A DNA stretch of 64,000 nt, taken from assembly GCF_042649825.1 (NCBI RefSeq), contig NZ_JBHSAB010000002.1, forward strand, positions 1 through 64,000. Direction: 5' to 3'. The stretch is from Legionella_C dresdenensis. Lineage in GTDB: Bacteria > Pseudomonadota > Gammaproteobacteria > Legionellales > Legionellaceae. A program made the position numbers and the translations under genes. The notes below the pieces were generated by a model, which searched no databases, had not been told where the DNA came from, and worked only from the letters and a program-made list of their open reading frames with translations. Positions 42,926 to 51,750 of the stretch are shown here, one piece after another (positions within the stretch are counted from its first letter, which is position 1; each line of letters begins with the position of its first letter).

Positions 42926-43524
42926 GGGTCTTCCCCAAATCCGGGGGCACTTCACTCATCCACAAAGCACTCTAAATGCTCATCGATACCTAACACCCTA
43001 GGGCATAAAGGTGAGGTAATTCGCTTCTCCTGCCGTTCATAACCATAATGATACCAGCGTTCTATCGTTGATTTGCCTGTATGGAAATGAGGGCTTAAAT
43101 CCTTTTGGCTAACCCCCTCTGTGTGATGATGAAACACCTCTTTTCGCAAGCTTTCTGTAGCTCGCTGGTATTTACCTATCCCTGGAAAACGCTGATTAAA
43201 ATAGCGCTTACATCCATAGCATTGAAATTTATGCGCCTTGATCAGTATATAGCTATAACGCAATCCTATAGACTCATGGCGTATCTTACGCTCAAAACTA
43301 TCCTTCTTCCTTAACCGCTTTTCATTACAGTAAATACAGCGTACTACTCGGTTATAATTTACTCGTATATAAACAGGATTGTTTCCTGTCACCTTGGTTA
43401 TTGTGTAACCAGGCAAATTTAGGATAATATCTTTTCCCGGCACTTTAATCCTCTTTTGATTGGGGAATCAAAGAGTTAGATTACTATAATCTGATTAAAG
43501 CGCCCCTACATTTGGGGTAGAGCC
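42926..43524. mobile_element. Internally deleted ISL3-family insertion sequence
   Basis: About 600 bases, seven bases after tRNA-Arg. The 25-base ends (42926-42950 and 43500-43524) are imperfect inverted repeats: GGGTCTTCCCCAAAT... and the complement of ...ATTTGGGGTAGAGCC. Between them is a transposase truncated at the start of its catalytic domain. A full ISL3 element would be about 1.3-1.5 kb. No 8-bp target duplication is visible in the flanks (CATTTTAA on the left, AAATAGCC on the right), so it is old or rearranged. Confidence 0.8.
42952..43443 (-). pseudogene. ISL3-family transposase, N-terminal part only
   Basis: 163 residues of an ISL3 transposase. The two-CxxC zinc finger (CIYCNEKRL, then KFQCYGCKRYF) and the helix-turn-helix (QKDLSPHFHTGKSTIERWYHY, given in part) are intact. 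The chain reaches the first catalytic aspartate, LGIDEH, and then stops within ten residues at the terminal inverted repeat. The remaining DDE domain (about 250 residues) is missing, so it cannot transpose on its own but may still bind DNA. Confidence 0.88.
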
Positions 43525-44221
43525 AAATAGCCCAATTATTTTATTCATATTTTTCATTTTTTTATGTTAGATGATCATTTCACACTAAAACTGCCGAACA
43601 TTTATAATATCTTTTTACAAGCTCTTTAACCATTGAGTAGTAAAAGAATCAAAACTAATGTGTCATCACTGAGATATGAATATGCAGTTTTTGGCGGTTT
43701 TTAGCTTTATCATTTAAAGAAATTGAAGGAATGTCCACAGAACTTAGAATAAGTCTCGCTTGCTGCTCAGAAAAAAGCTAAAGCAAATACAGATGATTGG
43801 ATCCTTTAAAAATCTGAAAATCATATTGAATAAAAAAACGCATTAAAAGATAAAGGCTGACCCGGGTCAAAATTTATCTAATCCATTGATAAATATAAGA
43901 TAAAATAAAATTTTTGATTTTTTTGATTACTACAATGAGTGATTTATGACAGAGAAAGAAAAAATGGCTTGGGTGTATTTGATTGGTAATCCACCGCAAA
44001 ATTAATGATGTCAAAAGTAGAATTGTTCGTAACCGATACCGAAGGAGATTCTTCATGAAAAAAATCAAAATTTAGCAACAGTCAAATATTATTGAATTTA
44101 CAGATACAATCCGGACCTGTTCATTGATTCAATATCCATTAGGAATATTTTTCATTCTGCTAAGTAAAGCGATACAATTAAATTTCTAGTTAAAATAGCA
44201 ACTAATTCTAAAGAGGCTTAT
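43525..44221. other. Decayed AT-rich DNA without an intact gene
   Basis: About 700 bases with low GC and only short open stretches. Small translated pieces such as a 19-residue frame at 43946 (MTEKEKMAWVYLIGNPPQN) and a frame near 43700 with FKEIEGMSTELRISLAC look like remnants of genes, but I cannot assign them. GACCCGGGTC at 43859-43868 is a perfect 10-bp palindrome. An AAGAGG at 44211 serves the next reading frame. Confidence 0.5.
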
Positions 44222-44571
44222 GTGTCAGAAATTGTTATCTATACCGCTAAAGATGGGCATGTTGAACTTGATGTTAGTCTTGCAAACGAAACGGTTTGGC
44301 TAACTATAGCCCAGATGGTGCATTTGTTTGGGCGCGATAAATCAGTTATTTCTCGTCATTTAAAAAATATATTTCAAATTAATGAATTGGATAAAGAAGC
44401 AGTTGTTGCAAAATTTGCAACAACTGCCTCAGATGGTAAAACTTATCAAGTTGATTACTATAACCTTGATGCTATTATGGTTTGGTCGCCCTGGCGCTGC
44501 TGGTTGCTGAAAGTAATCCGAATCAAAAAGATATTCTTATTCGTTTGATTGTTAATCTGCTAATTGACTAA
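44222..44571 (+). pseudogene. RhuM-family protein, internally deleted
   Basis: RhuM is a widespread protein of pathogenicity islands and defence loci with unclear function. Residues 1-85 match its N-terminus: IVIYTAKDGHVELDV, ETVWLTIAQMVHLFGRDKS, VISRHLKNIF and TYQVDYYNLDAI. Then the frame breaks. The next frame reads LALLVAESNPNQKDILIRL and INLLID-like residues to a stop at 44569-44571, which is how RhuM proteins end. About 200 middle residues are lost, with a frameshift at the join. It starts with GTG five bases after AAGAGG. Confidence 0.8.
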
Positions 44572-44700
44572 ATAAATGATGTAGCAAATTTGTAACAAAC
44601 AGTAGTATAACTACTGTTGTTACAGGCTGTTTGAAGCAGTAAAAGGCATCTTAATAATTCGTTAATTAATTGATTTTATTGATTTTCCAAATTGATCAAA

Positions 44701-44728
44701 TTGGCTTCGAACCTAGGTGTCAGGGGGG
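44701..44728. repeat. Degraded tRNA-Arg 3' fragment (possible att site)
   Basis: TTGGCTTCGAACC-AGGTGTC-GGGGG, matching the anticodon arm and variable loop of the tRNA-Arg at 42843-42919 with two or three differences. It breaks off before the T arm. Tyrosine integrases often use exactly this part of a tRNA gene, so it may be an old attachment site. Confidence 0.6.
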
Positions 44729-44757
44729 GTATATACCCGGTTTTTTAGCCTTAACGA

Positions 44758-46002
44758 CTAGAGTTTATTGGGGAGCGTTATCAAATAAAAATTCGTTTTG
44801 TTTTTTTGTAAACCGATTATGCCATGTGTTCTGTCTAAAGTACCATCTAAAGAAAAATCATTATCTACAATCAAGGCAATTTGATTCGGCCCTACTACAG
44901 TAATGCCTTCAACTTTGGAGTCTTTAATCCCTAGTGCTGCAAGATTCAATATTTCTTGCTTACGTACCGGTTGAATGCCCTTCGCTTTAATTTCCTTAGG
45001 GGTTAAACTTTCCAGGCTCCCCCCTGCCCCGATAATATTGTTATCTAAAGCCTCCAGATTGGTGGCTTGGGTTAAATCAATCAGGAAAATTTTCTTATCA
45101 ATATGCTCATCTGTTTTAATGTTTTGCTCAATAACCAAAAAACGTCCATTACCAAGAGAAACCATATCACCTAGACGATCAGCCTCTTTGTCTACAAGCA
45201 AATAAAGAAATTGGCCTGTTGTTTGTTTACTGTGACTATCAAACTCAATAAGACGAATGTTTTTTGATTTTTTTCCATTCCGCTCATCTTTGCTTTTCGG
45301 ATTATCTAAGGGACTTTGGACTAAGGCATAGACCTTCTCTCCTTGTAAAGCAAGCCCTTCAAAACCGCGGTTTAACTGACGTTGTTCGAGTACTTGAGGT
45401 AATCCTTTCCCAGGAGAAAATAATTCTATTAGCTGGCCTTGAGGTGAGAAATGAGCAATTGATGGCCCATATTCATCCCCCATCCAGTAACTTTGATCAC
45501 CAGCTACATCAATACTTTCTAAATCCATGCCTAACGGGTCAAATGGGATATTTTTTCCAGAAATATCAACAGGTTGCTCATTATGCGTAGCTGAACGAGG
45601 TAGCCCCGTTATGAGTTTATCAACAAAATTTTTAAGAGGAATTTGCTTGCGCAGCTGGAGAGTCTTATTAATGGGATCGACCACTAAAATTACTAAACGT
45701 GGGTTAAAATCAGGAATCGGAAATGGACGCTTTACTTTTCCTTGGTCTATGTAAAATTCTGGATTAGGTCCTCTATCAGTATGTGTTAGAAACAACAACT
45801 TTCCATCGGCTGTTTTTCCTAGAAATCGCAAACCGGAAAATCCTCCCAATTCAATTTGTTGCCCGGCAGCAGTCGTCCCTATCATAGGCACAGTGGTTAA
45901 CTCAAAGCGCTCAACTTTCGCAGAGAAGTCCTCATTAGCATGTCCTTGTATAAAGTAGAGCATTAAAACAAAAAGTGTTACGAAAGGTTTCCGCTGTTTC
46001 AT
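44758..46002 (-). CDS. Secreted phytase-like / esterase-like beta-propeller protein
   Basis: A protein of 414 residues with a signal peptide at about 1-22 (ending QGHA). The body is the 'esterase-like activity of phytase' domain: GGFSGLRFLG, HTDRGPNPEF, DLESIDVAGDQSYWMGDEYGPS, GFEGLAL, and VEGITVVGPNQIALIVDND. The acidic loops typically bind calcium. The start at 46002 (ATG, GAGGG six bases upstream) is preferred to the TTG before it. It lies inside the tRNA-Arg island, flanked by two tRNA fragments, so it may have arrived by transfer. Substrate unknown. Confidence 0.82.
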   Translation of the reverse strand: MKQRKPFVTLFVLMLYFIQGHANEDFSAKVERFELTTVPMIGTTAAGQQIELGGFSGLRFLGKTADGKLLFLTHTDRGPNPEFYIDQGKVKRPFPIPDFNPRLVILVVDPINKTLQLRKQIPLKNFVDKLITGLPRSATHNEQPVDISGKNIPFDPLGMDLESIDVAGDQSYWMGDEYGPSIAHFSPQGQLIELFSPGKGLPQVLEQRQLNRGFEGLALQGEKVYALVQSPLDNPKSKDERNGKKSKNIRLIEFDSHSKQTTGQFLYLLVDKEADRLGDMVSLGNGRFLVIEQNIKTDEHIDKKIFLIDLTQATNLEALDNNIIGAGGSLESLTPKEIKAKGIQPVRKQEILNLAALGIKDSKVEGITVVGPNQIALIVDNDFSLDGTLDRTHGIIGLQKNKTNFYLITLPNKL

Positions 46003-46152
46003 CAAGGGCCCTCATGTTGTAGTTTTGAGTTACAGGTTAAAGCGCTGAAATTACTGTGATAGAGCATAGCAGTTCTAGGCGGCTTTTAGCAGTTTTTTGT
46101 ACTTTTATGCTTCCCAACTAATTGATTTATAATGTTTTATACTGTAAGTATA

Positions 46153-46200
46153 AGGCTTCGAACCAGGTGTCGCGGGTTCGATTTCCTCCGAGTTCACCAT
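46153..46200. repeat. tRNA-Arg 3' half duplicate (probable att site)
   Basis: AGGCTTCGAACC-AGGTGTCG, then GGGTTCGATTTCCTCCGAG and TTCACCAT: it matches the tRNA-Arg from the anticodon loop through the T arm and CCA, with about seven differences and one gap. The 5' half is absent. This is what integration into a tRNA gene leaves at the far end, so it marks an island boundary. Confidence 0.8.
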
Positions 46201-46218
46201 TTAAAATCAATGATTTAG

Positions 46219-46466
46219 CTACAGATCTGCAAACATAGAAAATAAATTATCTTTTAAGGTTTTACTTTTATTAATTAATGCATTTAACCGCCTTCGCTCA
46301 GGCAAAAGACCAGCAAAAAAAGGAGGTAAGTTATCGCCGTTTTTATTAGTGTAGCCAGGGTAACGGTCCTGCGTTACCTCAGGCTGCGCTTGATGAGAAT
46401 TTAGCGGTATGGTTTTTCTTCATTGGCTTTCTGCGAAGATCTGCACCTCTTTAGCCTGCCATAAAA
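46219..46466 (-). pseudogene. HipA-family toxin remnant (N-terminal domain)
   Basis: Too broken to form an open frame. On the minus strand, one frame from about 46400 down to a stop at 46219 reads DRYPGYTNKNGDNLPPFF, then AGLLPERRRLNALINKSK and TLKDNLFSMFADL. The LPPFFAGLLPE-RRL-AL pattern is the N-terminal subdomain of HipA-type kinases. The frame further upstream (KEVQIFAESQ) is interrupted by TGA. The kinase domain is missing and the end meets the tRNA duplicate. Family assignment is by recalled motif. Confidence 0.65.
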
Positions 46467-46560
46467 TTTTGTTAGAATAGGAAAGCATTAACCTTTCCTT
46501 TGTTAACGGCATTAGACTAGTTAAAAATAAAATAAAGGATTATTCTCAATTAGACAATCA

Positions 46561-49500
46561 ATGATAAATATCAACGAACTTATCGCTCAGTTACCTCAAA
46601 CCGATAATAGAACAGAGCCCTATGTTATAAATGCACGTAAACTGTTTAAACGTTCTTTTATTACGTGGACAGATAAAGAGGACTTGATTTTAAGTTATCT
46701 CTGCCAGCAAAAAACGTCCATTTCACAAATTTCTCAAATTTTAGAACGTACTGAAAAAGCAATCGATTCACGTATAAAATCAAAGAATCTGACAGATTTT
46801 CCAGAATGCCCTCTGGAAGCCAAAAATGAAATAGTTGCGGATTCAATTGATTTTAACAACAGAGATAGTGCACTTAATTTGCTTCATTATTGGCGAAGTT
46901 CTTTAGCTGATGAAAGTAAGTTAGGCCTGTCGCCTAAAACAATGCGAAAGGGAGCGAGTTTTTCATTAAATCACTTTGCTTCGGGTAATTTGCCAGCTCC
47001 TGATATCCAACGATTCTTTTTAGAAGCAGAAGAGCTGATACGGAAAAAAAATCGTTTCTCTGATCATAATAAAACTGAGATAAATATAAAAAAATTACCA
47101 GTTATCATTGCCCCCTACACTGCAGTTAAAAAATATGAAAATACCAGAGAAATAGGTGCAAACACTATTAAGGAGTGCTTTCCGTTGTGGCTAACGGCTG
47201 TATTAACCAAAGATGGAATACTTTTACCAGATGAGGAAAATACTTACCCATGGTTAGAAAGAAGATGTCTTTCGCCTAACGAAATGAATGAGAAAAATCT
47301 TGGATTCCCTATCATTGGTGATATTAGGGATGTTGATAATTATTATATAACCAACAATGAGATCATTAACTCTGAAAAAAAGGATTGGAACATTTTTTTT
47401 AATTTTGCCCATAACCTTTTGCAATTAATCATTAAGAAAGAGCCCAATATATTTGAAAAACAGAATTTTTTACTACTAGAAAAAGGATATATCCTCCCTC
47501 TTGTCACAACTCAAGATGCCGTGAAGCCGATTCTTAATACATACGATCAATACTTGTTTACTAAAAATAGAGAGCTTCCTTCTTTATTAAAATCTTTTTT
47601 ATCATTTAGTGGAGATGAGACAGAAAGCAAAATTAGTAATATAGATTTTACAGATCTTTTATTAACTAATCAGAAACATCTAGGGCAAATGGAAAAAAAG
47701 TACCCCTTATCCAAAAGCCAGCGCTTAAGTATGAATTATCACTTGTACCAACATGATAACGAAATTTTTACTATTCATGGACCACCTGGTACAGGTAAAA
47801 CAACTTTGCTTCTCTCAGTTATTGCATCGCAATGGGTAGAAGCTGCTATTGAGAAAAAAATGCCGCCCTTGATTGTAGCTTCATCAACTAATAATCTTGC
47901 GGTGACTAATATTCTAGATAGCTTTAATAAAGCCAAAGAAGAATCGATTTTAGAAAATCGATGGCTTCCTGACATCAATAGTTTCGGAACTTATTTATGT
48001 TCATCCTTAAAAAAGGAGGATGCCGAAAAAAAGAGTTACCTTTATGCTTTATTAAAAGAAGACGCTGGCTCACTTGCTCGCTTTTATGACGAAGATTATA
48101 GAGTGTCGGCAACTTTGTTTTTTTTAGATCAATTTAATGCTTGTTTTAATAAAGAAGAAAAAGACTTGCAGAGTTGCATAAGATATATACATCAGCAACT
48201 GATAGCCAAGAAAATCCTCCTGACAGAGACAATTAACTTAGTTGTGAGTTATAAATCAATTCAAAACGAATTATTGCAATATGCTGATAACCTTCAGTCA
48301 CTGTATATTTTAATAAAATCGCATGAAGATGAGAGAGCGAATCTTGAACTCCTAAAGCATAATATAAAAGAATTACGAGCACGTTGGTTTTTATATCAAT
48401 CGACAAAACTTAAATGGTTAAAAATATTCCGTTCATTTACTTTTATAAAGACGTTGCTTAGTGAAAAAACGAAATTATTCACAGCTCAAGAGCATCTCTT
48501 TTTTGATGAACTAATTGATATTCCTGAAAAAGTAGATGTGTATTTTGAAAAAAAAATAAACACAAACAAACTTGCACGTGAACAAAACCAAGAAAAATTA
48601 TCTCAACTTAATGCTATAAGAGAAATTACAGAAGATTTTAATGAAAAAAAGTTTAATTTAGAAAAGCAATTAGGTTTTGAAATATTATTAGACAAAATAT
48701 ATGACTATACGGATTTACAACATATCAATTGTCAGTTGGATAAAACATTACGATACGAGCTATTTGTTCTAACCTCTCACTATTGGGAGGCTAATTGGTT
48801 ATTGGAAAGTTCTAGTGTACGCTCACTCGAAAAAACTCTTGTGGGCAGGCAAAAGTATTGGCAAATCCAATCGATGTTAACACCTTGTTTTGTTACTACT
48901 TTTTATACAGGGCCAGCATTTTTTAGTTATCTGGCTCCATCAAAAGAATTTGAAACCCTAAACAACTTTATAGATTTATTAATAATTGATGAAGCTGGGC
49001 AGGCATTACCCGCTTTATCAGCTGCGATGATTTCTATCGCTAAAAAAGCTCTTTTGGTTGGCGATGCTATGCAAATTGAGCCCGTTTTTAAAATTCCTGA
49101 AAATATAGATATTGCAAATGCCAAAAAATTTCTGTTATGTAAAAATAATTCCGAATACGATAAATTAAAAAATTTAGGCATTCTTTGCTCAGGTAATCCG
49201 TATACGGGGCAGTCCTATGGAAATTTAATAATAGTTGGCCAACGTAAGACAAAATATCATTTACAAGATCAAAAATTGCCTGGAATGCTTTTGTTGGAGC
49301 ATCGACGTTGCCCTAAAGATATTATTAACTATTGTAATGAGCTATGTTATGACAACCAACTTATTCCTTTAGCCATAGAAAAGGAAAGTGTATTTCCAAG
49401 GATGGGGTATGCGCATTTTAAAGGATTTGAAGAGAAATCAGGCGGTAGCCGGTGTAATAAAACAGAAGCTAAAATAATTGCTGATTGGGTAGCTAAAAAT

Positions 49501-50406
49501 AAAAATAAAATTTTAAATGATTGCCAACAAGAGGAGCTCGATGATTGTTTGGCAATCATCACACCTTTTGCAGCACAAAGGAATGAAATACAGGCAGCAC
49601 TTCTCCAACATGGAATATGCTTGGATAAAGTCGGGACTGTTCATTCCCTGCAAGGAGCTGAAAAGGACATTATTATTTTTTCTCCTGTGTATTCAGCAGA
49701 TAATAATCAAGTCAATTTTTTCTTTGATAAGACTCCTAATATGTTGAATGTTGCTGTATCTCGCGCTAAACGTTCTTTTCTGGTTTTTGGTGATATGGAT
49801 ATATTTAATCCATCTGGAAACAGTCCATCATCACTGTTAGCAAAATATTTATTTGCCAGCGAACATAATGAAATTATAGATATCTCTATACCTCCATTGG
49901 CTGAGGCAAAGCTCGAAGAAATTGAAGTGATTATCTCTTTAAGACAACACCGACAGCAATTAATCAGTTGTTTTACTAATGCACAGTATGTGTTAAATAT
50001 TATTTCACCCTATTTAACTAAAAGCGCAATTAAATATGATGATATTGAACAGCATATTGCTGATAACTCTTCCAGAATAACGATTAACATTTATACGGAT
50101 CCATTTTTAAATAAAAATAATAAATATTTTGAAGAAATTTTAATCTCATTAACTGCTGCTGGTGCAAATGTCTTTTTGGTTGAGCGAGTCCACTCCAAAA
50201 TTATTACCATTGACGATAAAGCGATAATTGTGGGTTCATTTAATTGGTTATCCGCATCCAGAGATAATCCTGATTATATACGTGAAGAAACCTCTTTAAT
50301 TCATCGAGGCGAGCGAACATTCTCTTTAATTGAAAAAGCGCTTAAGCCAATAAAAGAGAAAGTTAAACGGGAAATCAGAAAGACAAGGAAAGAAATAATT
50401 GATTAA
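46561..50406 (+). CDS. Superfamily 1 helicase with C-terminal PLD nuclease domain, Mokosh type II-like
   Basis: 1281 residues. An N-terminal SANT/HTH-like segment at about 35-80 (TWTDKEDLILSYLCQQK). Helicase motifs: Walker A GPPGTGKTTL (about 407-416), Walker B DEAGQALPAL (about 810-819), EHRRCP (about 912), TVHSLQGAEKDII (about 1025) and NVAVSRAKRSFLVFGD (about 1062-1077). Some 390 charged, coiled residues separate motifs I and II, as in COG1112 helicases. A single PLD motif follows: H1211-x-K-x4-D, then GSFNW. A one-chain COG1112 helicase plus PLD is the layout of MkoC, the type II Mokosh anti-phage protein. The Mokosh assignment is inference. The gene is strikingly AT-rich and stands alone in the tRNA-Arg island. 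Its Shine-Dalgarno is poor. Confidence 0.85.
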   Translation: MININELIAQLPQTDNRTEPYVINARKLFKRSFITWTDKEDLILSYLCQQKTSISQISQILERTEKAIDSRIKSKNLTDFPECPLEAKNEIVADSIDFNNRDSALNLLHYWRSSLADESKLGLSPKTMRKGASFSLNHFASGNLPAPDIQRFFLEAEELIRKKNRFSDHNKTEINIKKLPVIIAPYTAVKKYENTREIGANTIKECFPLWLTAVLTKDGILLPDEENTYPWLERRCLSPNEMNEKNLGFPIIGDIRDVDNYYITNNEIINSEKKDWNIFFNFAHNLLQLIIKKEPNIFEKQNFLLLEKGYILPLVTTQDAVKPILNTYDQYLFTKNRELPSLLKSFLSFSGDETESKISNIDFTDLLLTNQKHLGQMEKKYPLSKSQRLSMNYHLYQHDNEIFTIHGPPGTGKTTLLLSVIASQWVEAAIEKKMPPLIVASSTNNLAVTNILDSFNKAKEESILENRWLPDINSFGTYLCSSLKKEDAEKKSYLYALLKEDAGSLARFYDEDYRVSATLFFLDQFNACFNKEEKDLQSCIRYIHQQLIAKKILLTETINLVVSYKSIQNELLQYADNLQSLYILIKSHEDERANLELLKHNIKELRARWFLYQSTKLKWLKIFRSFTFIKTLLSEKTKLFTAQEHLFFDELIDIPEKVDVYFEKKINTNKLAREQNQEKLSQLNAIREITEDFNEKKFNLEKQLGFEILLDKIYDYTDLQHINCQLDKTLRYELFVLTSHYWEANWLLESSSVRSLEKTLVGRQKYWQIQSMLTPCFVTTFYTGPAFFSYLAPSKEFETLNNFIDLLIIDEAGQALPALSAAMISIAKKALLVGDAMQIEPVFKIPENIDIANAKKFLLCKNNSEYDKLKNLGILCSGNPYTGQSYGNLIIVGQRKTKYHLQDQKLPGMLLLEHRRCPKDIINYCNELCYDNQLIPLAIEKESVFPRMGYAHFKGFEEKSGGSRCNKTEAKIIADWVAKNKNKILNDCQQEELDDCLAIITPFAAQRNEIQAALLQHGICLDKVGTVHSLQGAEKDIIIFSPVYSADNNQVNFFFDKTPNMLNVAVSRAKRSFLVFGDMDIFNPSGNSPSSLLAKYLFASEHNEIIDISIPPLAEAKLEEIEVIISLRQHRQQLISCFTNAQYVLNIISPYLTKSAIKYDDIEQHIADNSSRITINIYTDPFLNKNNKYFEEILISLTAAGANVFLVERVHSKIITIDDKAIIVGSFNWLSASRDNPDYIREETSLIHRGERTFSLIEKALKPIKEKVKREIRKTRKEIID

Positions 50407-50580
50407 TGCTTGTACCCGGCTATGTTTGATTTGGAATAAAGTATGATGTTTAGGATAGTGAGTTATACGGAGCAAAAAACCTCGGGATGAATTTTCTTAT
50501 GCAGATTTATGCATGATTGCAGCAGCTTATTTTATCTTCAGGGGTTAAAGAGCAAATGGTTCTCATTTGAATATATTATT

Positions 50581-50603
50581 TGTTGGGTCGGAACGACCCA
50601 ACC
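50581..50603. repeat. Dispersed GTTGGGTC palindrome
   Basis: TGTTGGGTCG, GAA loop, CGACCCAACC: a perfect 9-10 bp stem that ends exactly at the stop codon of the DUF2474 gene. Bases 50407-50580 show no gene. Confidence 0.65.
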
Positions 50604-50729
50604 TTACGATTTAAACCCGGCCCACGTCATAAGGCAGCGAAAAAAAAGGGCTGCTAACGCTAATACACACACGCTACTGGTCCAGATTATTATTAACCAA
50701 CCCCAACGTTTCCAAAGCGGCGTTTTCAT
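50604..50729 (-). CDS. DUF2474 small subunit of cyanide-insensitive bd oxidase
   Basis: A 41-residue single-span membrane protein: MKTPLWKRWGWLIIIW, then a hydrophobic helix to about residue 30, ending LMTWAGFKS. DUF2474 proteins of this pattern (K/R-P-L-W-x-R-x-G-W) are found after cydB in CIO-type operons and are the likely equivalent of CydX, which stabilises the haem subunits. The ATG overlaps the cydB stop (TAATG), so it is translationally coupled. Confidence 0.85.
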   Translation of the reverse strand: MKTPLWKRWGWLIIIWTSSVCVLALAALFFRCLMTWAGFKS

Positions 50730-51745
50730 TAATGATAACCCTCATTAGAATTGATCTTGCCGCGAAATACGTAATAAGCCCAAGAGGTATATACAAGAAT
50801 AAAAGGAATAATAAACAGGGCGCCGACCAGGGCAAATCCCATACTTTGCTCGGGCGCTGCAACATCACGCATCGAAATATGAGGAATAATATCCGGCCAC
50901 AGGCTGATACCCAAACCTAAATATCCAGTGAAAATAATGATTAATGTTAAAATAAAAGGTGCAGTATGTGTTTCCTGGCCTAATTTTTTATACATAAACC
51001 AGGCAGCGGCAAATGCTATGAAAGGAAATGGCGCGAGCAAAAACAGGTTAGGCAGAGAAAACCAGCGATTGGCAATGTATTCATGGCTTAGCGGCGTCCA
51101 GATACTAACTATTACTATAACCATCAGCAAAAGCAGTAAAGCCGGTTTGGCAATCGTTAACATCTTTTTTTGCAATTGATTTTCGGTTTTCATAATTAAC
51201 CAGGTGCAGCCTAAAAGAGCATAAGCTACTACCAAACCAAAGCCGGTAAACACACTGAAAGGAGTAAGCCAGTCAAGACTGCCGCCGATAAAAACGATTT
51301 CGCTTCCCTGAAATTCGAGCTTAAACCCATTAATAAAAGCCCCTAAACTTACACCCTGAAAAAACGTGGCAACAAAGGAACCCCAGATAAACGCTTTATC
51401 CCAAAAAGGCTTATGATTCTCTGTTGCTTTGAAACGAAACTCAAAAGCGACTCCTCGCCAGATAAGCCCGCAAAGCATTAAAATAAGGGGTAAATAAAGC
51501 GCAGTGAGAATAGTGGCGTATGCTTTGGGAAACGCCGCCAATATGCCTACACCGCATAATACCAGCCAGGTTTCATTCCCGTCCCAGACGGGAGCTACAG
51601 TATTGACCATCAAATCCCGTTCTTCTTTATCGGAAATAAAAGGGAAGAGAATGCCAATGCCAAGATCAAAACCATCCATAACAATGTACATCATCAAACC
51701 AAAACCAATAATCAGAAACCAAATGAGAGGTAAATCAATTCCCAT
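50729..51745 (-). CDS. cydB: Cytochrome bd-type quinol oxidase subunit II
   Basis: The membrane partner of CydA in the terminal quinol oxidase. It has about eight to nine membrane helices. Family motifs: YIVMDGFDLGIGILFPF at the N-terminus, NTVAPVWDGNETWLV, FPKAYA and WRGVAFEFRFK. It has 338 residues. It follows cydA by five bases and overlaps the DUF2474 gene by one base. Confidence 0.95.
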   Translation of the reverse strand: MGIDLPLIWFLIIGFGLMMYIVMDGFDLGIGILFPFISDKEERDLMVNTVAPVWDGNETWLVLCGVGILAAFPKAYATILTALYLPLILMLCGLIWRGVAFEFRFKATENHKPFWDKAFIWGSFVATFFQGVSLGAFINGFKLEFQGSEIVFIGGSLDWLTPFSVFTGFGLVVAYALLGCTWLIMKTENQLQKKMLTIAKPALLLLLMVIVIVSIWTPLSHEYIANRWFSLPNLFLLAPFPFIAFAAAWFMYKKLGQETHTAPFILTLIIIFTGYLGLGISLWPDIIPHISMRDVAAPEQSMGFALVGALFIIPFILVYTSWAYYVFRGKINSNEGYH

Positions 51746-51750
51746 TGTTA

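Noticed and set aside
43859..43868. GACCCGGGTC as an operator
   Set aside because: It is a perfect palindrome, but an isolated one in decayed DNA with no promoter or gene next to it.
44758..46002. Alkaline phytase assignment
   Set aside because: The match is to the general 'esterase-like activity of phytase' fold. Nothing visible fixes phytate as the substrate, so only the fold is reported.
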